From Acinetobacter sp. ANC 4910 (GTDB taxonomy: Bacteria; Pseudomonadota; Gammaproteobacteria; Pseudomonadales; Moraxellaceae): a stretch of 64,000 nucleotides of DNA. A program made the position numbers and the translations under genes. Below the pieces are notes generated by a model, which saw nothing but the letters and a program-made list of their open reading frames with translations, did not search any database and was not told the DNA's origin. The first letter of the stretch is position 1. Every line of letters begins with the position of its first letter. The DNA is taken from the NCBI RefSeq assembly GCF_004331035.1, contig NZ_SJNT01000013.1, positions 1-64,000 on the forward strand. Direction: 5' to 3'. This document shows positions 1 to 8,586 of this stretch, in pieces.

Positions 1-378
1 TTAACTTTTCAAACAGATGGTCTTAAACATGAAGTTATTTCAATTATCTACGTTAATAAAGAACTATCGCTGGTTGAACAGCTTCGTAAAATTTTCTTTT
101 TACATGCCAATGTAGAAGGGCTTTACAATTTGCCGTTTAAAGCGATTTTTGAAATATCGAAATTATATCCAAAGGCGTATCAGCTTGTAATTGACTACCG
201 AAACTGGCTGATGAATGAAATCTATAATTTGCTTTTAACGACTAATTCGAATGCTTTAAAACAAGATGCACACATGTTTTTGTTTGTGATAGACGGGGCA
301 ATGGTTCAGCTTTTAGACCCGAACAAACCAGATGAGCGGGAGAGGTTACTTGAGTATTTTTTAATGGGGTTGGGGTGA
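1..378 (+). CDS. TetR/AcrR-type transcriptional regulator, C-terminal part (5' truncated by window edge)
   Basis: The reading frame is open from base 1 and ends at TGA 376-378, so about 125 residues of a longer protein are present. The N-terminal helix-turn-helix lies outside the window. The visible part is all-helical, with a pattern (LFVIDGAMVQLL followed by ERLLEYFLMGLG) like the ligand-binding and dimerisation half of TetR-family repressors. The ATG at 130 is an internal methionine-like codon, not the true start. A hairpin terminator follows about 95 bases downstream. The family call comes from fold pattern only and the effector is unknown. Confidence 0.55.
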   Translation, partial: LTFQTDGLKHEVISIIYVNKELSLVEQLRKIFFLHANVEGLYNLPFKAIFEISKLYPKAYQLVIDYRNWLMNEIYNLLLTTNSNALKQDAHMFLFVIDGAMVQLLDPNKPDERERLLEYFLMGLG

Positions 379-472
379 TAAATGCTGTTTTATTTAATAC
401 GAAAGTCAAGTAGCTGTCTTAATATTCTGTTATTTGGTGCTCGTGGTATTAAGGCCGAGAGTAAGTGAAATA

Positions 473-497
473 AAAAAGCCCCTAAGAAGGGCTTTTT
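473..497. terminator. Bidirectional intrinsic terminator
   Basis: The arms AAAAAGCCC and GGGCTTTTT flank a short loop, with an A-run on the left and a T-run on the right. It sits between the rightward TetR gene and the leftward lipoprotein gene, so it can end both transcripts. Confidence 0.8.
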
Positions 498-526
498 AAG
501 ATTGAGCTATGTGACTGAATAAAAAA

Positions 527-958
527 TTATTCTCGATCTAAATAGATTTTACCTAAATCAATTTTTTTATAATGCTCAAAATTAGCTTTTTCTTCTGGAA
601 CTTGCTCATTAAACTTTTCTGAGTAATCTATTGTTTTATTTTGATAATTTTTAAAACTTATAAAAATTTCTGAAGGGAAATTAGTGTATTGCTTTACATC
701 AGGTCTTATAAAGTAATACGTTGCTGTAACAGCAGAAATAGTAAAGCTACCATCCGACTTCAAATTAATTTTGGCATTATCACTATCAGTTCGGCCATTA
801 AAACCCATATATCCAGCCTGATTACTCAATGGTTTATGAGTTTTACTGTCATAAATATAACCAATTACTTCAGGAGTAAAATATAAGGTATTTTTAGTAC
901 AAGCTGGGAGGGCTAGTACAGATAAAACCATACAGATAAAAGAAATATAATTTTTCAT
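527..958 (-). CDS. Putative lipoprotein, carboxypeptidase-regulatory-like fold possible
   Basis: A 143-residue protein with a lipoprotein signal: hydrophobic stretch ISFICMVLSVLALPAC with lipobox LPAC, lipidated Cys20. The mature part is short and beta-rich. The order VIGYIYDSKTHKPL, then a GRTDSDN turn and a DGSFTI strand resembles carboxypeptidase-regulatory-like beta sandwiches, but this is a weak resemblance. The start ATG has a CAGGAA ribosome site about 9 bases upstream. It stands alone, facing the TetR gene across a shared terminator. Function unknown. Confidence 0.65.
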   Translation of the reverse strand: MKNYISFICMVLSVLALPACTKNTLYFTPEVIGYIYDSKTHKPLSNQAGYMGFNGRTDSDNAKINLKSDGSFTISAVTATYYFIRPDVKQYTNFPSEIFISFKNYQNKTIDYSEKFNEQVPEEKANFEHYKKIDLGKIYLDRE

Positions 959-1084
959 TGTTTAAAAATTCCTGAAATAAATAACAATCCCATAGTATTT
1001 AACATAATATACATTATACGAAATGCAGCATATAAAAGCATAAGACCATGATTAATAAAGACTTATGCTGTCTTAACTACTTAC

Positions 1085-1112
1085 TGTTCTACAGCGATAT
1101 AGCTGTAGAACA
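1085..1112. repeat. 11-bp perfect inverted repeat, hairpin at 3' end of the hydrolase gene
   Basis: TGTTCTACAGC (1085-1095) and its exact reverse complement (1102-1112) are separated by six bases, GATATA. It lies just past the stop of the leftward hydrolase gene but has no T-run, so it may be a processing or weak termination hairpin. Confidence 0.6.
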
Positions 1113-1120
1113 TCATCTTA

Positions 1121-1885
1121 TTATTTTAAAAAGCCAGAGATCTCTAATAAAACTTCATCTGTTTTTTCGGCATGTAGCCAATGTCCCGCATTCAAAACCT
1201 CTTTTATTTCAGCAACAGGAAACTGTTTCCGAATAGCATCAAAATGCTCTGGTTTATGAATATACGGAGACAGCCCACCACGTAAAAATAACACAGGCTT
1301 TGTATAAGGCTTTATCTCTTGCCAAGACAATATCTCAGTGTAATGTGCAAAAATAGCATTTAAATTAAAGCGCCATTTACCTTGCGTGAATGATTTCAAT
1401 AAAAATTGAATCACCATATCTTCTTGAATAAATTTTCTCATTATTTCAGTAGCTTGCAATCTAGATGGTGGTGCAGTTTCCTGTACAGCAAATAATGCTT
1501 TAAAAATTTGTTCGTGATGATTTTCTTGATAAGCAAATGGTGCAATATCCAATACGATTAGACCTACCACACGATTTTCAGCCTTCTCCGCCACTTTCAT
1601 GCTTATTTTTCCGCCCATGGAGTGCCCAATGAGGGAAAAATTTTGAATCTGTAGATGATCCAAAGTCTCTAACACATCCTGTGCCATCAAATCATAGTTC
1701 ATCTGTTCACTATGCTCAGATAAGCCATGATTACGGACATCTATTTGTATTACAGCCCTTTTTTCATTCAATGTCCGAGCCAACATGCCAAGGTTACTCA
1801 AACTGCCAAATAACCCGTGAATGAGTACAACAGGTTCGAATTCGCTTGAGTTTATTGATTGCTGTATTTGATGATTAAGGATCAT
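1121..1885 (-). CDS. ybfF: Alpha/beta hydrolase, YbfF-like esterase
   Basis: A 254-residue cytoplasmic alpha/beta hydrolase. The oxyanion-hole motif LIHGLFG lies at 21-27, the nucleophile elbow GHSMG at 87-91 with Ser89, and the C-terminal catalytic His235 in NAGHWLH. Length and the segment DVRNHGLSEH match the YbfF esterase family, which hydrolyses short acyl esters and acyl-CoA in vitro. The ATG is preceded only by a weak purine stretch. It is monocistronic. A conserved 11-mer (AATAGCCTAAG on this strand) lies 64 bases upstream of the start. The physiological substrate cannot be told from sequence. Confidence 0.85.
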   Translation of the reverse strand: MILNHQIQQSINSSEFEPVVLIHGLFGSLSNLGMLARTLNEKRAVIQIDVRNHGLSEHSEQMNYDLMAQDVLETLDHLQIQNFSLIGHSMGGKISMKVAEKAENRVVGLIVLDIAPFAYQENHHEQIFKALFAVQETAPPSRLQATEIMRKFIQEDMVIQFLLKSFTQGKWRFNLNAIFAHYTEILSWQEIKPYTKPVLFLRGGLSPYIHKPEHFDAIRKQFPVAEIKEVLNAGHWLHAEKTDEVLLEISGFLK

Positions 1886-1948
1886 AGGGCTTCTATCAGG
1901 TATTTTTATATATAGTGGCTTTTTAGTTTTTAAGAATCAATAAATTTG

Positions 1949-1959
1949 CTTAGGCTATT
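1949..1959 (-). repeat. CTTAGGCTATT motif, copy upstream of the hydrolase gene
   Basis: This 11-mer occurs at three intergenic places in the window, each 60-100 bases upstream of a leftward gene and in the same orientation. See also 15702 and 49253. Function unknown. Confidence 0.4.
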
Positions 1960-1971
1960 TATAAAAATACC

Positions 1972-2012
1972 AAAAATCAGAGATAATAGTGATGTATTAT
2001 CCTGATTTTTTT
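1972..2012 (-). terminator. Intrinsic terminator of the sulfur cluster
   Basis: A long hairpin with arms AAAAATCAG-GATAATA and TATTATC-CTGATTTTT (one mismatch). The A-run at the left becomes a U-run on the leftward transcript, directly after the stop of the metallo-hydrolase gene. Confidence 0.8.
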
Positions 2013-2027
2013 GCATTTATTTCATAT

Positions 2028-2909
2028 TTATACATTGGTTTTGAAAAAATTAAATGGAATTTTCAAATAACGAATCCCGTTTTCCTCAGGTTCAGGGAAT
2101 TTTCCTGCCTGCATATTGATTTGTATAGCAGGTAAAATCAGTTTAGGCATTGCCAATGTAGCATCGCGTTGATTTCGCATCTGAACAAAAGCTTCTTTTT
2201 TAATACTTTCATTGATATGAATATTATGCTTTTTTTGTTCAGCAATACTGGTTTCATAAACAAAGTGATCACGACCTTCAGGTAAATAGTCATGGCACAG
2301 GAACACGCGCATATTATTATCTAAAGCAAACAGCTTTTGAACTGAATCAAATAATGTCGCTGCGCTACCTTTAGGAAAGTCACAACGTGCTGTACCGTAA
2401 TCATGCATAAATAACGTGTCACCGACGAATACAGCATTACCAATCACGTAACTTAGGCAAGCTGGCGTATGTCCTGGTGTTGGAATGTTATAAGCGTCTA
2501 TTTCACCAATTTTGAAATGTTCGCCATCTTTAAATAAATAATCAAATGAGCGTGTCGCATTAAAATATTTGGGTGAAAGGTTATAAATTGCGCTAAAGGT
2601 TTCCTGCACAATTGCAATCTTCTCACTAATGGCAACCACTCCCCCCACCTTCTGTTTTAAATATTGGGAAGCTGTTAGGTGGTCAGCATGGACGTGTGTT
2701 TCCAAAATCCAAATGACGCTTAGGCTATTTTGCTGAATATATGAAATTATTTCATCCGCCAAAGTTGTCTTTGTCGTTGCAGATGCAGCATCATAATTCA
2801 GCACACTATCGATAATGGCAGATTGGCGACTCTTCGGGTCTGTAACCACATAGCTAAAAGTATTGGTTTCTTTATCAAAAAAAGCCTTAACGATTGGTTT
2901 TATCAACAC
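2028..2909 (-). CDS. MBL-fold metallo-hydrolase, persulfide-dioxygenase-like (Blh/ETHE1 group)
   Basis: A 293-residue metallo-beta-lactamase-fold protein. The metal motif THVHADH is at 71-77, followed by PTPGHTPAC and GDTLFMHDYG, and a late LCHDYLPEGR. This arrangement is that of the beta-lactamase-like hydrolase/ETHE1 group, whose characterised members are iron enzymes that oxidise glutathione persulfide to sulfite. It starts with GTG (2909) overlapping the TGA of the upstream gene, with a GGGAGCG ribosome site. It is co-transcribed with two YeeE/YedE half-proteins, the usual partners in sulfide detoxification. No rhodanese domain is fused to it. Confidence 0.8.
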   Translation of the reverse strand: MLIKPIVKAFFDKETNTFSYVVTDPKSRQSAIIDSVLNYDAASATTKTTLADEIISYIQQNSLSVIWILETHVHADHLTASQYLKQKVGGVVAISEKIAIVQETFSAIYNLSPKYFNATRSFDYLFKDGEHFKIGEIDAYNIPTPGHTPACLSYVIGNAVFVGDTLFMHDYGTARCDFPKGSAATLFDSVQKLFALDNNMRVFLCHDYLPEGRDHFVYETSIAEQKKHNIHINESIKKEAFVQMRNQRDATLAMPKLILPAIQINMQAGKFPEPEENGIRYLKIPFNFFKTNV

Positions 2910-3328
2910 GATTTCGCTCCCATCGTTTTATTAAATATAATCATACCTATTGCCATAGCAGTAATAAAATATAGCGTTTGATAGTGACCTAAACCAATCA
3001 AGGTAAGACTTGGTGCGGGACAAATACCTGCTAAGCCCCAACCGATACCAAAAATTGCGCTCCCTAGAATTAATCTTGAATCAATCTGTGTATTCTTAGG
3101 CATTGTAATCGGTTCTTTAAAAACCGTTTTTGGGGCTTGTTGTTTAGAGAGTATCTGAAAAGGAATAAACGCCACCGCAATTGCACCCATCATCACAAAT
3201 GCCAGACTAGCATCCCAAGTTCCAAAAACGTCTAGAAAATTTAGGACTTTTTCTGGATTAGACATTCCTGAGAACATTAAACCAATGGCAAATAGACCAC
3301 CAAAAATAAAGGCAAATATATTTTTCAT
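2903..3328 (-). CDS. YeeE/YedE-type sulfur transport half-protein (DUF6691-like)
   Basis: A 141-residue inner-membrane protein with about four hydrophobic segments. The GICPAPS motif carries the conserved cysteine typical of the second half of YeeE/YedE proteins, which move thiosulfate or sulfane sulfur across the membrane. The start ATG has GGGAGC seven bases before it. It begins two bases after the companion half-protein and overlaps the metallo-hydrolase start by 7 bases, so translation is probably coupled. Confidence 0.8.
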   Translation of the reverse strand: MKNIFAFIFGGLFAIGLMFSGMSNPEKVLNFLDVFGTWDASLAFVMMGAIAVAFIPFQILSKQQAPKTVFKEPITMPKNTQIDSRLILGSAIFGIGWGLAGICPAPSLTLIGLGHYQTLYFITAMAIGMIIFNKTMGAKSC

Positions 3329-3330
3329 GT

Positions 3331-3744
3331 TTATGCTCCCAAAATATGACGCATTACAAATACAGTCACGGCGCCAGCAAGCATAAAGGTTGCTGTTGCT
3401 ATGAGTGATCGTTTTGATAAACGACTAATCCCACAAATTCCATGACCACTGGTACATCCAGAACCTAGTCGCGTACCAAAACCCACCAATAAACCCGCTA
3501 AAATCATAATGAACGGTGAGCTCTCAATTTGAATCTGTGGTTGCGTAAATGCTCCATAAGCAAATGGCACGATAATTAAGCCTAATAAGAACCAAAGTGC
3601 AGGTGTACTCAACAAGGTTTTGGGACTAAGGACTTGTGAAATCAGGCCACTAATTCCTGCAATACGACCATTGACCCACAAATAACCAACGGCGGATACA
3701 CCAAGCAGTGTTCCACCGATAAAAGCGGTTAGATAGTCATGCAT
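3331..3744 (-). CDS. YeeE/YedE-type sulfur transport half-protein with GCTSGHG motif
   Basis: A 137-residue membrane protein, first gene of a three-gene leftward operon. The signature GCTSGHGICG contains two cysteines thought to pass sulfur through the YeeE/YedE channel. It is the N-terminal half-equivalent of the full-length transporter, and the next gene supplies the other half. About four membrane segments are visible. The upstream region (3750-3790) is very AT-rich and could hold the promoter. The usual ArsR-type regulator of such clusters (BigR/SqrR) is not next to it. Confidence 0.8.
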   Translation of the reverse strand: MHDYLTAFIGGTLLGVSAVGYLWVNGRIAGISGLISQVLSPKTLLSTPALWFLLGLIIVPFAYGAFTQPQIQIESSPFIMILAGLLVGFGTRLGSGCTSGHGICGISRLSKRSLIATATFMLAGAVTVFVMRHILGA

Positions 3745-4019
3745 TTTCTGCGTTCCACTTATAATAATATATATATTTATAATATGTTTATTTGTAAATT
3801 ATTCAAGAGCAATTTTGTATGAATTTTACGCAAACTCACCTTTAGAATTCGTTTAAGAGTTTATTCTAAAACTGCAGCTTCAAGCTCATCGGCATTTATT
3901 TAAATAAGCACGGATATAATATGATAATAAATAATCTTTGACGTACTTTACCTAGAATCATCTTAGCCAACAAACATACAGATTCTAGATTGGGACATAA
4001 TTGATATAGTTTTCTTTAA

Positions 4020-4931
4020 CTAAAAATGAATACTTTCCAAATTATCTTCAATAACATTCAGCCAAGCCCGAGTCGCTGGAGTCATAGTGACTGTGCTATT
4101 CCAAGCCATCTTTAAGTTCCAGTTGATATTCGGCTCTGTCAGTAAAGCAATATGAAATTCATCGTTATTTAGTCGCTCACAATAGGCTTGAGGAAGTAAG
4201 GCAATGCCGACATTCGATTCAACCAACTTGGCAATAAAATCCCATTGACTACTCCGACATGCCACTTTCGGTTCAAAACCCACCGACTGCGCCGCCTGAA
4301 TAATGACGTTGTTTAGAGTAAATGTATTGGCGTACAGTAAAAAAGATTCCTCCTTGAGTTCAATCAATTTAATTTCTGATTTTTTGCGCCAATGTGAGTT
4401 TTTCTTTGCCAATAGGCAAATCGGAGAATTAATAATTTCAAAGCCACTCAGTAAAGGTTTTAGCTCTCCCATCACCACCCCAGCATCGACCTCTTTACGA
4501 AAAATCGCCTCCTCAATGCCTGTCGCCCCGACTTCCAGAAAGTTCAGCTCAATATGCGGATATTGACTATGAAACTTTGCAATTACGGTACTTAGCATCA
4601 TAGCTGCCAAAGGCGGTAGACCAATCGTCAGCTTACCTTTCTTTAAGCCTCTGACTTGAGTCACCATATCAAAAATACGTTGTTGTTCATTCAGAATAAT
4701 TAAAGCGTGTTCGTACACCTGCTGCCCCACATAGGTCAGGGCAACCCCGCGTTTTCGTCCTGCTTCCCCTTTATGCAACAGTACGACTCCGAGTTGCTCT
4801 TCTAGACCGCGCATTGCCTTACTAATAGTCGGTTGAGTTAAATTGAGCTGTTCCGCTGCTAATGTAAAACTTTGAACCTCCACCAAGGTAACAAAGATTT
4901 GCAGACTTTTAATATCCACAAAATATTCCAT
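4020..4931 (-). CDS. LysR-family regulator, probable controller of the lrgAB-like pair (CidR-like)
   Basis: A 303-residue LysR-type protein. The winged helix-turn-helix covers about residues 7-65 (FVTLVEVQSFTLAAEQLNLT then QPTISKAMRGLEEQLG), followed by the two-lobed effector-binding domain beginning near residue 95 (LTIGLPPLAA). It is divergent from an LrgA/LrgB pair with about 60 bp between starts. This is the arrangement of cidR and cidAB in Gram-positive bacteria, so regulation of the pair is a fair inference. The effector is unknown. Confidence 0.85.
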   Translation of the reverse strand: MEYFVDIKSLQIFVTLVEVQSFTLAAEQLNLTQPTISKAMRGLEEQLGVVLLHKGEAGRKRGVALTYVGQQVYEHALIILNEQQRIFDMVTQVRGLKKGKLTIGLPPLAAMMLSTVIAKFHSQYPHIELNFLEVGATGIEEAIFRKEVDAGVVMGELKPLLSGFEIINSPICLLAKKNSHWRKKSEIKLIELKEESFLLYANTFTLNNVIIQAAQSVGFEPKVACRSSQWDFIAKLVESNVGIALLPQAYCERLNNDEFHIALLTEPNINWNLKMAWNSTVTMTPATRAWLNVIEDNLESIHF

Positions 4932-4994
4932 ATTTGCATAATTATTTATTTATTATTCATAATTCATACGACAGGTCAATTTTAAAATACCTTC

Positions 4995-5453
4995 ATGTTG
5001 TTTAAACCTGTTTGTATCATGTCCTCTCCCTCGACCTCAAAAATGACTTATCCTCTCAAAGTCATCACTCAACTTTTATTTTTAATTGGACTCTGGTGGA
5101 TCAGTAATTGCATTCAAAAGTTCTTTCATCTTCCGCTCTCCGCTGGCGTGATCGGACTCATTCTGCTTCTATTCGCGCTAATGTCAGGAGTAATAAAATT
5201 AGTCTGGATTAAATCAGGCGCAGATTTCATTCTTGCCGAATTGGTGTTGATGTTTATTCCCTGTGTCGTGGGCTTAGTCAAATATAAACAACTCTTTCTC
5301 ACACAAGGCTGGCAACTCATTCTTGCGGTTGTAGTTGGTACCATCTGCGTTATGGTCATGACCGCATACAGTGTTCATTTCGGCTTTAAGTTAGAACATA
5401 AACTTCAGCAAAAGCAGCATCGTCGTCCATCTAAGGTAGAAGCACACTCATGA
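4995..5453 (+). CDS. CidA/LrgA family holin-like membrane protein
   Basis: About 152 residues with four membrane segments. LPLSAGVIGLILLLFALMSG is the typical CidA/LrgA core, followed by a segment like FIPCVVGLVKY. The family is implicated in murein hydrolase export, cell lysis control and pyruvate uptake. The start is uncertain: ATG codons at 4995, 5019 and 5043 are all in frame and none has a clear ribosome site. It overlaps the next gene by four bases (ATGA), so the two are translationally coupled. Confidence 0.85.
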   Translation: MLFKPVCIMSSPSTSKMTYPLKVITQLLFLIGLWWISNCIQKFFHLPLSAGVIGLILLLFALMSGVIKLVWIKSGADFILAELVLMFIPCVVGLVKYKQLFLTQGWQLILAVVVGTICVMVMTAYSVHFGFKLEHKLQQKQHRRPSKVEAHS

Positions 5454-6145
5454 ACTTCACGGCGCTAATTTGTTTCATTGCAACCATTATTGGATATATT
5501 TTGGCGAAAAAACTCTATCGTCGTTATCCCTATATGTTGCTATCCCCTGCCATGCTGGTTCCTTTTGTGCTGATTTTAATCTTGTTGGGTTTCCATATCT
5601 CCTATGATACCTATATGACCGATAACCACTGGATTGTTTGGATGCTTGGACCTGCAACCATCGCCTTTGCCATCCCTATCTATGAATATCGTCAACTGAT
5701 TCGTGAACATCTGTTTTCAATTGCTCTGGGAATTGTGATTGGAATGAGTGCTGGTGTAATCAGTGCCTTTTATTTGGCCAAACTTTTTCATTTTGATAGC
5801 CAAACCACCTACAGCCTAATGTCACGCTCTATTTCTACCCCCTTTGCCATGGAACTGACCGCACATATTGGTGGATCAGTCGAACTGGTAATTTTATTTA
5901 CCATGATTACAGGGATTGCAGGCGTACTTTTGGGAGACACGGTACTACTGCTGTTAAAACTGAACTCTGCTTTTGCACAAGGCGCTTCGTTAGGCAATGC
6001 AGCACATGGCTTTGGTACCAGTAAAGCCTTTATGCGTCATCATGAAGAAGGTGTGATTGCTTCCCTAACTATGGTTTTGGCAGGTGTATTTATGGTGATC
6101 CTCGGACCTAGCTTAATTCATCTGGTATTACGCTGCTTAGGCTAA
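5450..6145 (+). CDS. LrgB/YohK family membrane protein
   Basis: 231 residues, the same length as E. coli YohK. A hydrophobic protein with six or more membrane segments. Conserved LrgB stretches are visible: WMLGPATIAFAIPIYEYR near residue 65, SRSISTPFAMELTAHIGG near 125, and GNAAHGFGTSKAF near 182. It forms a two-component membrane system with the LrgA-like partner just upstream. Confidence 0.88.
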   Translation: MNFTALICFIATIIGYILAKKLYRRYPYMLLSPAMLVPFVLILILLGFHISYDTYMTDNHWIVWMLGPATIAFAIPIYEYRQLIREHLFSIALGIVIGMSAGVISAFYLAKLFHFDSQTTYSLMSRSISTPFAMELTAHIGGSVELVILFTMITGIAGVLLGDTVLLLLKLNSAFAQGASLGNAAHGFGTSKAFMRHHEEGVIASLTMVLAGVFMVILGPSLIHLVLRCLG

Positions 6146-6162
6146 TTAGTTGGTTAAAAAAC

Positions 6163-6921
6163 TTAAAACAAGGTCGTCATTGGTAAATAATTCATGCCGA
6201 TCACAAACACCAATAAGCAAACCGTTTCACTTAACTCAATACTCGCACCAATGGTATCTCCTGTAATGCCGCCTAGACGTTGCAGGAACTTAGCACGCAA
6301 ATAAAAGAATGTTAGTACCCATGCCAGTCCTGTAAGTAAGCCTATACCGTAAAAATACAAGACTAGACTCAAACCAAGTGCAATCACGCCATATACACGG
6401 CGCTTAGGCAAATGTGCTGCAATACTCGAACCTAATCCATTGGAACGGACATACGGTGTGCTTACAAATAGCGCTAGAGGAATGATTCGCGCAAGCAACG
6501 GAAACAGGAATAAAGCCAGTGCTGCTTTCTGCTCTAGCAATACATACAAGGCAGCCCATTTTAATACACAGACAATAATTAAACTTAAAACCCCAATTGG
6601 TCCACAACTCGGGTCCTTCATGATCTTAAGAGTACGCTCCTTGTCTCCAAAGCCACCAACCCATGCATCTGCCGTATCCGCCAAACCATCGAGATGTAAG
6701 CCTCCTGTCAGCCAAATCCAAAGCACCAGAATTAAACTTGAGAGTAGAACTGTAGGCAATCCAGACAACAACAGCGCCACGACATATAAGATTAGCCCTA
6801 TAATTAGACCCACTAAAGGATAAAATAAAATCGAGTTTGCATTCTGCTCAGCCGTCGGCATTTCTTTAAGTTGAATTCGTAACGTAGTCAAGAATTGTAA
6901 AGCAATCAGAAATGGAGTCAT
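6163..6921 (-). CDS. cobS: Adenosylcobinamide-GDP ribazoletransferase (cobalamin synthase)
   Basis: A 252-residue polytopic membrane enzyme that joins adenosylcobinamide-GDP to alpha-ribazole (or its phosphate) to give adenosylcobalamin (phosphate). GGLHLDGLADTADAWVGG is the CobS signature with metal-binding aspartates, and KDPSCGPIGVL follows. The start chosen is the ATG at 6921, because it overlaps the upstream TGA as ATGA. A longer frame to 6963 exists but would run into cobC. It is the last gene of the leftward cob operon and converges on the LrgB-like gene. Confidence 0.93.
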   Translation of the reverse strand: MTPFLIALQFLTTLRIQLKEMPTAEQNANSILFYPLVGLIIGLILYVVALLLSGLPTVLLSSLILVLWIWLTGGLHLDGLADTADAWVGGFGDKERTLKIMKDPSCGPIGVLSLIIVCVLKWAALYVLLEQKAALALFLFPLLARIIPLALFVSTPYVRSNGLGSSIAAHLPKRRVYGVIALGLSLVLYFYGIGLLTGLAWVLTFFYLRAKFLQRLGGITGDTIGASIELSETVCLLVFVIGMNYLPMTTLF

Positions 6922-7523
6922 GTTAACTCTCTTAAAGCCAGCGTCTGTGTAGCCGCGTCCCAATGAAAAGAATTGAGTTGCCCCAATTCAGCCGACATTT
7001 TCAACACATCATCCAAGGGTTGCTGTAACACTATACATTTTAACAGTTTAATTACGCCGCCATGCGTGACCACCAATGCAGATTGCCAACTGTTGAGCTG
7101 CATCTGCTGCTGTATGTTCGCCATCGCTGTACTGACTCGAAGATGAAACTGATGCATAGTTTCCGCATTAGGAAGTGTAGTCTGCGTTGGTTTTTGCCAA
7201 AAGTCTGCCAAAGTTTCAGGAAATTGCTCATATAGCTGTTGTATCGACTGTCCTTCCCAATCGCCAAAATGCATTTCTTGCAAGTTTTTATCTAAAATAA
7301 GCGGTATATCCCGCTCTTTTACAAAGTGTTCTGCAAACATACGGCAACGCTGCAAGGGTGAAGAAAACACGATATCCCATTGCTGAGGCAGAGTTTGAGA
7401 TTGATCTATACTGCTCAGCATTTGTTGCCAACCTTTAGCTGTCAGAACATCATCCAGTGAACCGCGCAGCGTATGACTCAGTTCACTTTCGCCATGTCGT
7501 AGTAGATCAATCTTTAAGTGCAT
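6918..7523 (-). CDS. cobC: Histidine phosphatase, probable alpha-ribazole phosphatase
   Basis: 201 residues of the phosphoglycerate-mutase-like phosphatase fold. The catalytic LRHGESE lies near the N-terminus, FSSPLQRC in the middle and VVTHGGVIK holds the second histidine. The position between cobT and cobS supports removal of the phosphate from alpha-ribazole 5'-phosphate or adenosylcobalamin phosphate. The start at 7523 follows TAGGAAA by a good distance. The longer frame to 7550 would overlap cobT and lacks this signal. Confidence 0.9.
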   Translation of the reverse strand: MHLKIDLLRHGESELSHTLRGSLDDVLTAKGWQQMLSSIDQSQTLPQQWDIVFSSPLQRCRMFAEHFVKERDIPLILDKNLQEMHFGDWEGQSIQQLYEQFPETLADFWQKPTQTTLPNAETMHQFHLRVSTAMANIQQQMQLNSWQSALVVTHGGVIKLLKCIVLQQPLDDVLKMSAELGQLNSFHWDAATQTLALRELT

Positions 7524-7533
7524 AGCAGATTTC

Positions 7534-8586
7534 CTAAATTTTCTCACCAATCACGGCGGCTTCTGCAAATGTCGCCATTTGATTATGTAAGTGACAGGCC
7601 AATTTAATAATCCCAAGTGCTGCACCTGCACCACTGGCTTCACCTAAGCGTAAATTTAACTTTAAAATTGGCTCTGCGTTTAACTCTTGCAATAAGCGTT
7701 GATGTCCATACTCGGCAGACTGATGTCCAAACAGCATCCATTCACGAACCGCAGGGTTCAGTTGGACTGCAACCAGTGCAGCAGCCGTACTGATAAAGCC
7801 ATCAACAACCATTGGTAGACCTAATTGTGCACAATGAATATATGCACCGACCATCGCGGCAATTTCTAAACCACCGACGGCGCATAAGGCTTTGAAAGCA
7901 TCTTGCTGAACATCATCACGGTGCAATGCCACAGCGCGATCGATCACTTGTTTTTTATGTGCCAACTGCTCTGCACGAATGCCTGTTCCAACCCCTGTAA
8001 GTTGTTCTGCGGCTTCATTGAGTAACATACAAGCCAGAGCGGAAGCCGAACAGGTATTGCCTATGCCCATTTCACCCGCAACATAGATAGAGGCTTTTTC
8101 CTTTACGGCACGTTCGACACTTTGCTTCCCCAAATTCATGGCTGCAATACTTTGTTCTTCTGTCATTGCAGGCTGTTTGGCAAAATTGGCTGTGCCTGGA
8201 GCAATACAATGGGTTTCTACGTGTGGATATTGATAAGTATCTCCCACCGTACCACAGTCAATGACTTGTAAAGTTGCCGCATATTCCTTAGCAATCACAC
8301 TAATACAGGCACCACCCGTGGTGAAATTAAGTAACATTTGACGGGTCACTGCTTGAGGATAAGCGGAAATATTCTCTTCCATCACCCCATGATCGCCAGC
8401 AAAAATACTAATCCACGGCGCTTGAATATCGGGTTGATCTTTATTCTGCAAACTTGCCAATAAAATTGCGATACGTTCTAACTCAGACAAAGAACCTGTA
8501 GGCTTGGTGAGTTGTAATTGGCGCGCTTCTGCACGTTGTTTCGCTGCATCATTCGGTTGTTGACACGCCTCTAACCACCAACTCAT
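7534..8586 (-). CDS. cobT: Nicotinate-nucleotide-dimethylbenzimidazole phosphoribosyltransferase
   Basis: 350 residues, the usual CobT length. It activates the lower ligand base of cobalamin (5,6-dimethylbenzimidazole) to alpha-ribazole phosphate. Family motifs: PTGSLSELERIAILLA near residue 30, FAGDHGVMEE near 63, GEMGIGNTCSASAL in the middle, VDGFISTAAALV, and GEASGAGAALG with the catalytic glutamate at about 316. The start overlaps the cobU stop as ATGA. It gives no hint of an unusual base specificity. Confidence 0.95.
   Translation of the reverse strand: MSWWLEACQQPNDAAKQRAEARQLQLTKPTGSLSELERIAILLASLQNKDQPDIQAPWISIFAGDHGVMEENISAYPQAVTRQMLLNFTTGGACISVIAKEYAATLQVIDCGTVGDTYQYPHVETHCIAPGTANFAKQPAMTEEQSIAAMNLGKQSVERAVKEKASIYVAGEMGIGNTCSASALACMLLNEAAEQLTGVGTGIRAEQLAHKKQVIDRAVALHRDDVQQDAFKALCAVGGLEIAAMVGAYIHCAQLGLPMVVDGFISTAAALVAVQLNPAVREWMLFGHQSAEYGHQRLLQELNAEPILKLNLRLGEASGAGAALGIIKLACHLHNQMATFAEAAVIGEKI

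Noticed and set aside
3745..4019. Gene or riboswitch in the gap before the LysR gene
   Set aside because: All frames are broken by stops and no conserved RNA element is recognised. It is only AT-rich promoter-like DNA.
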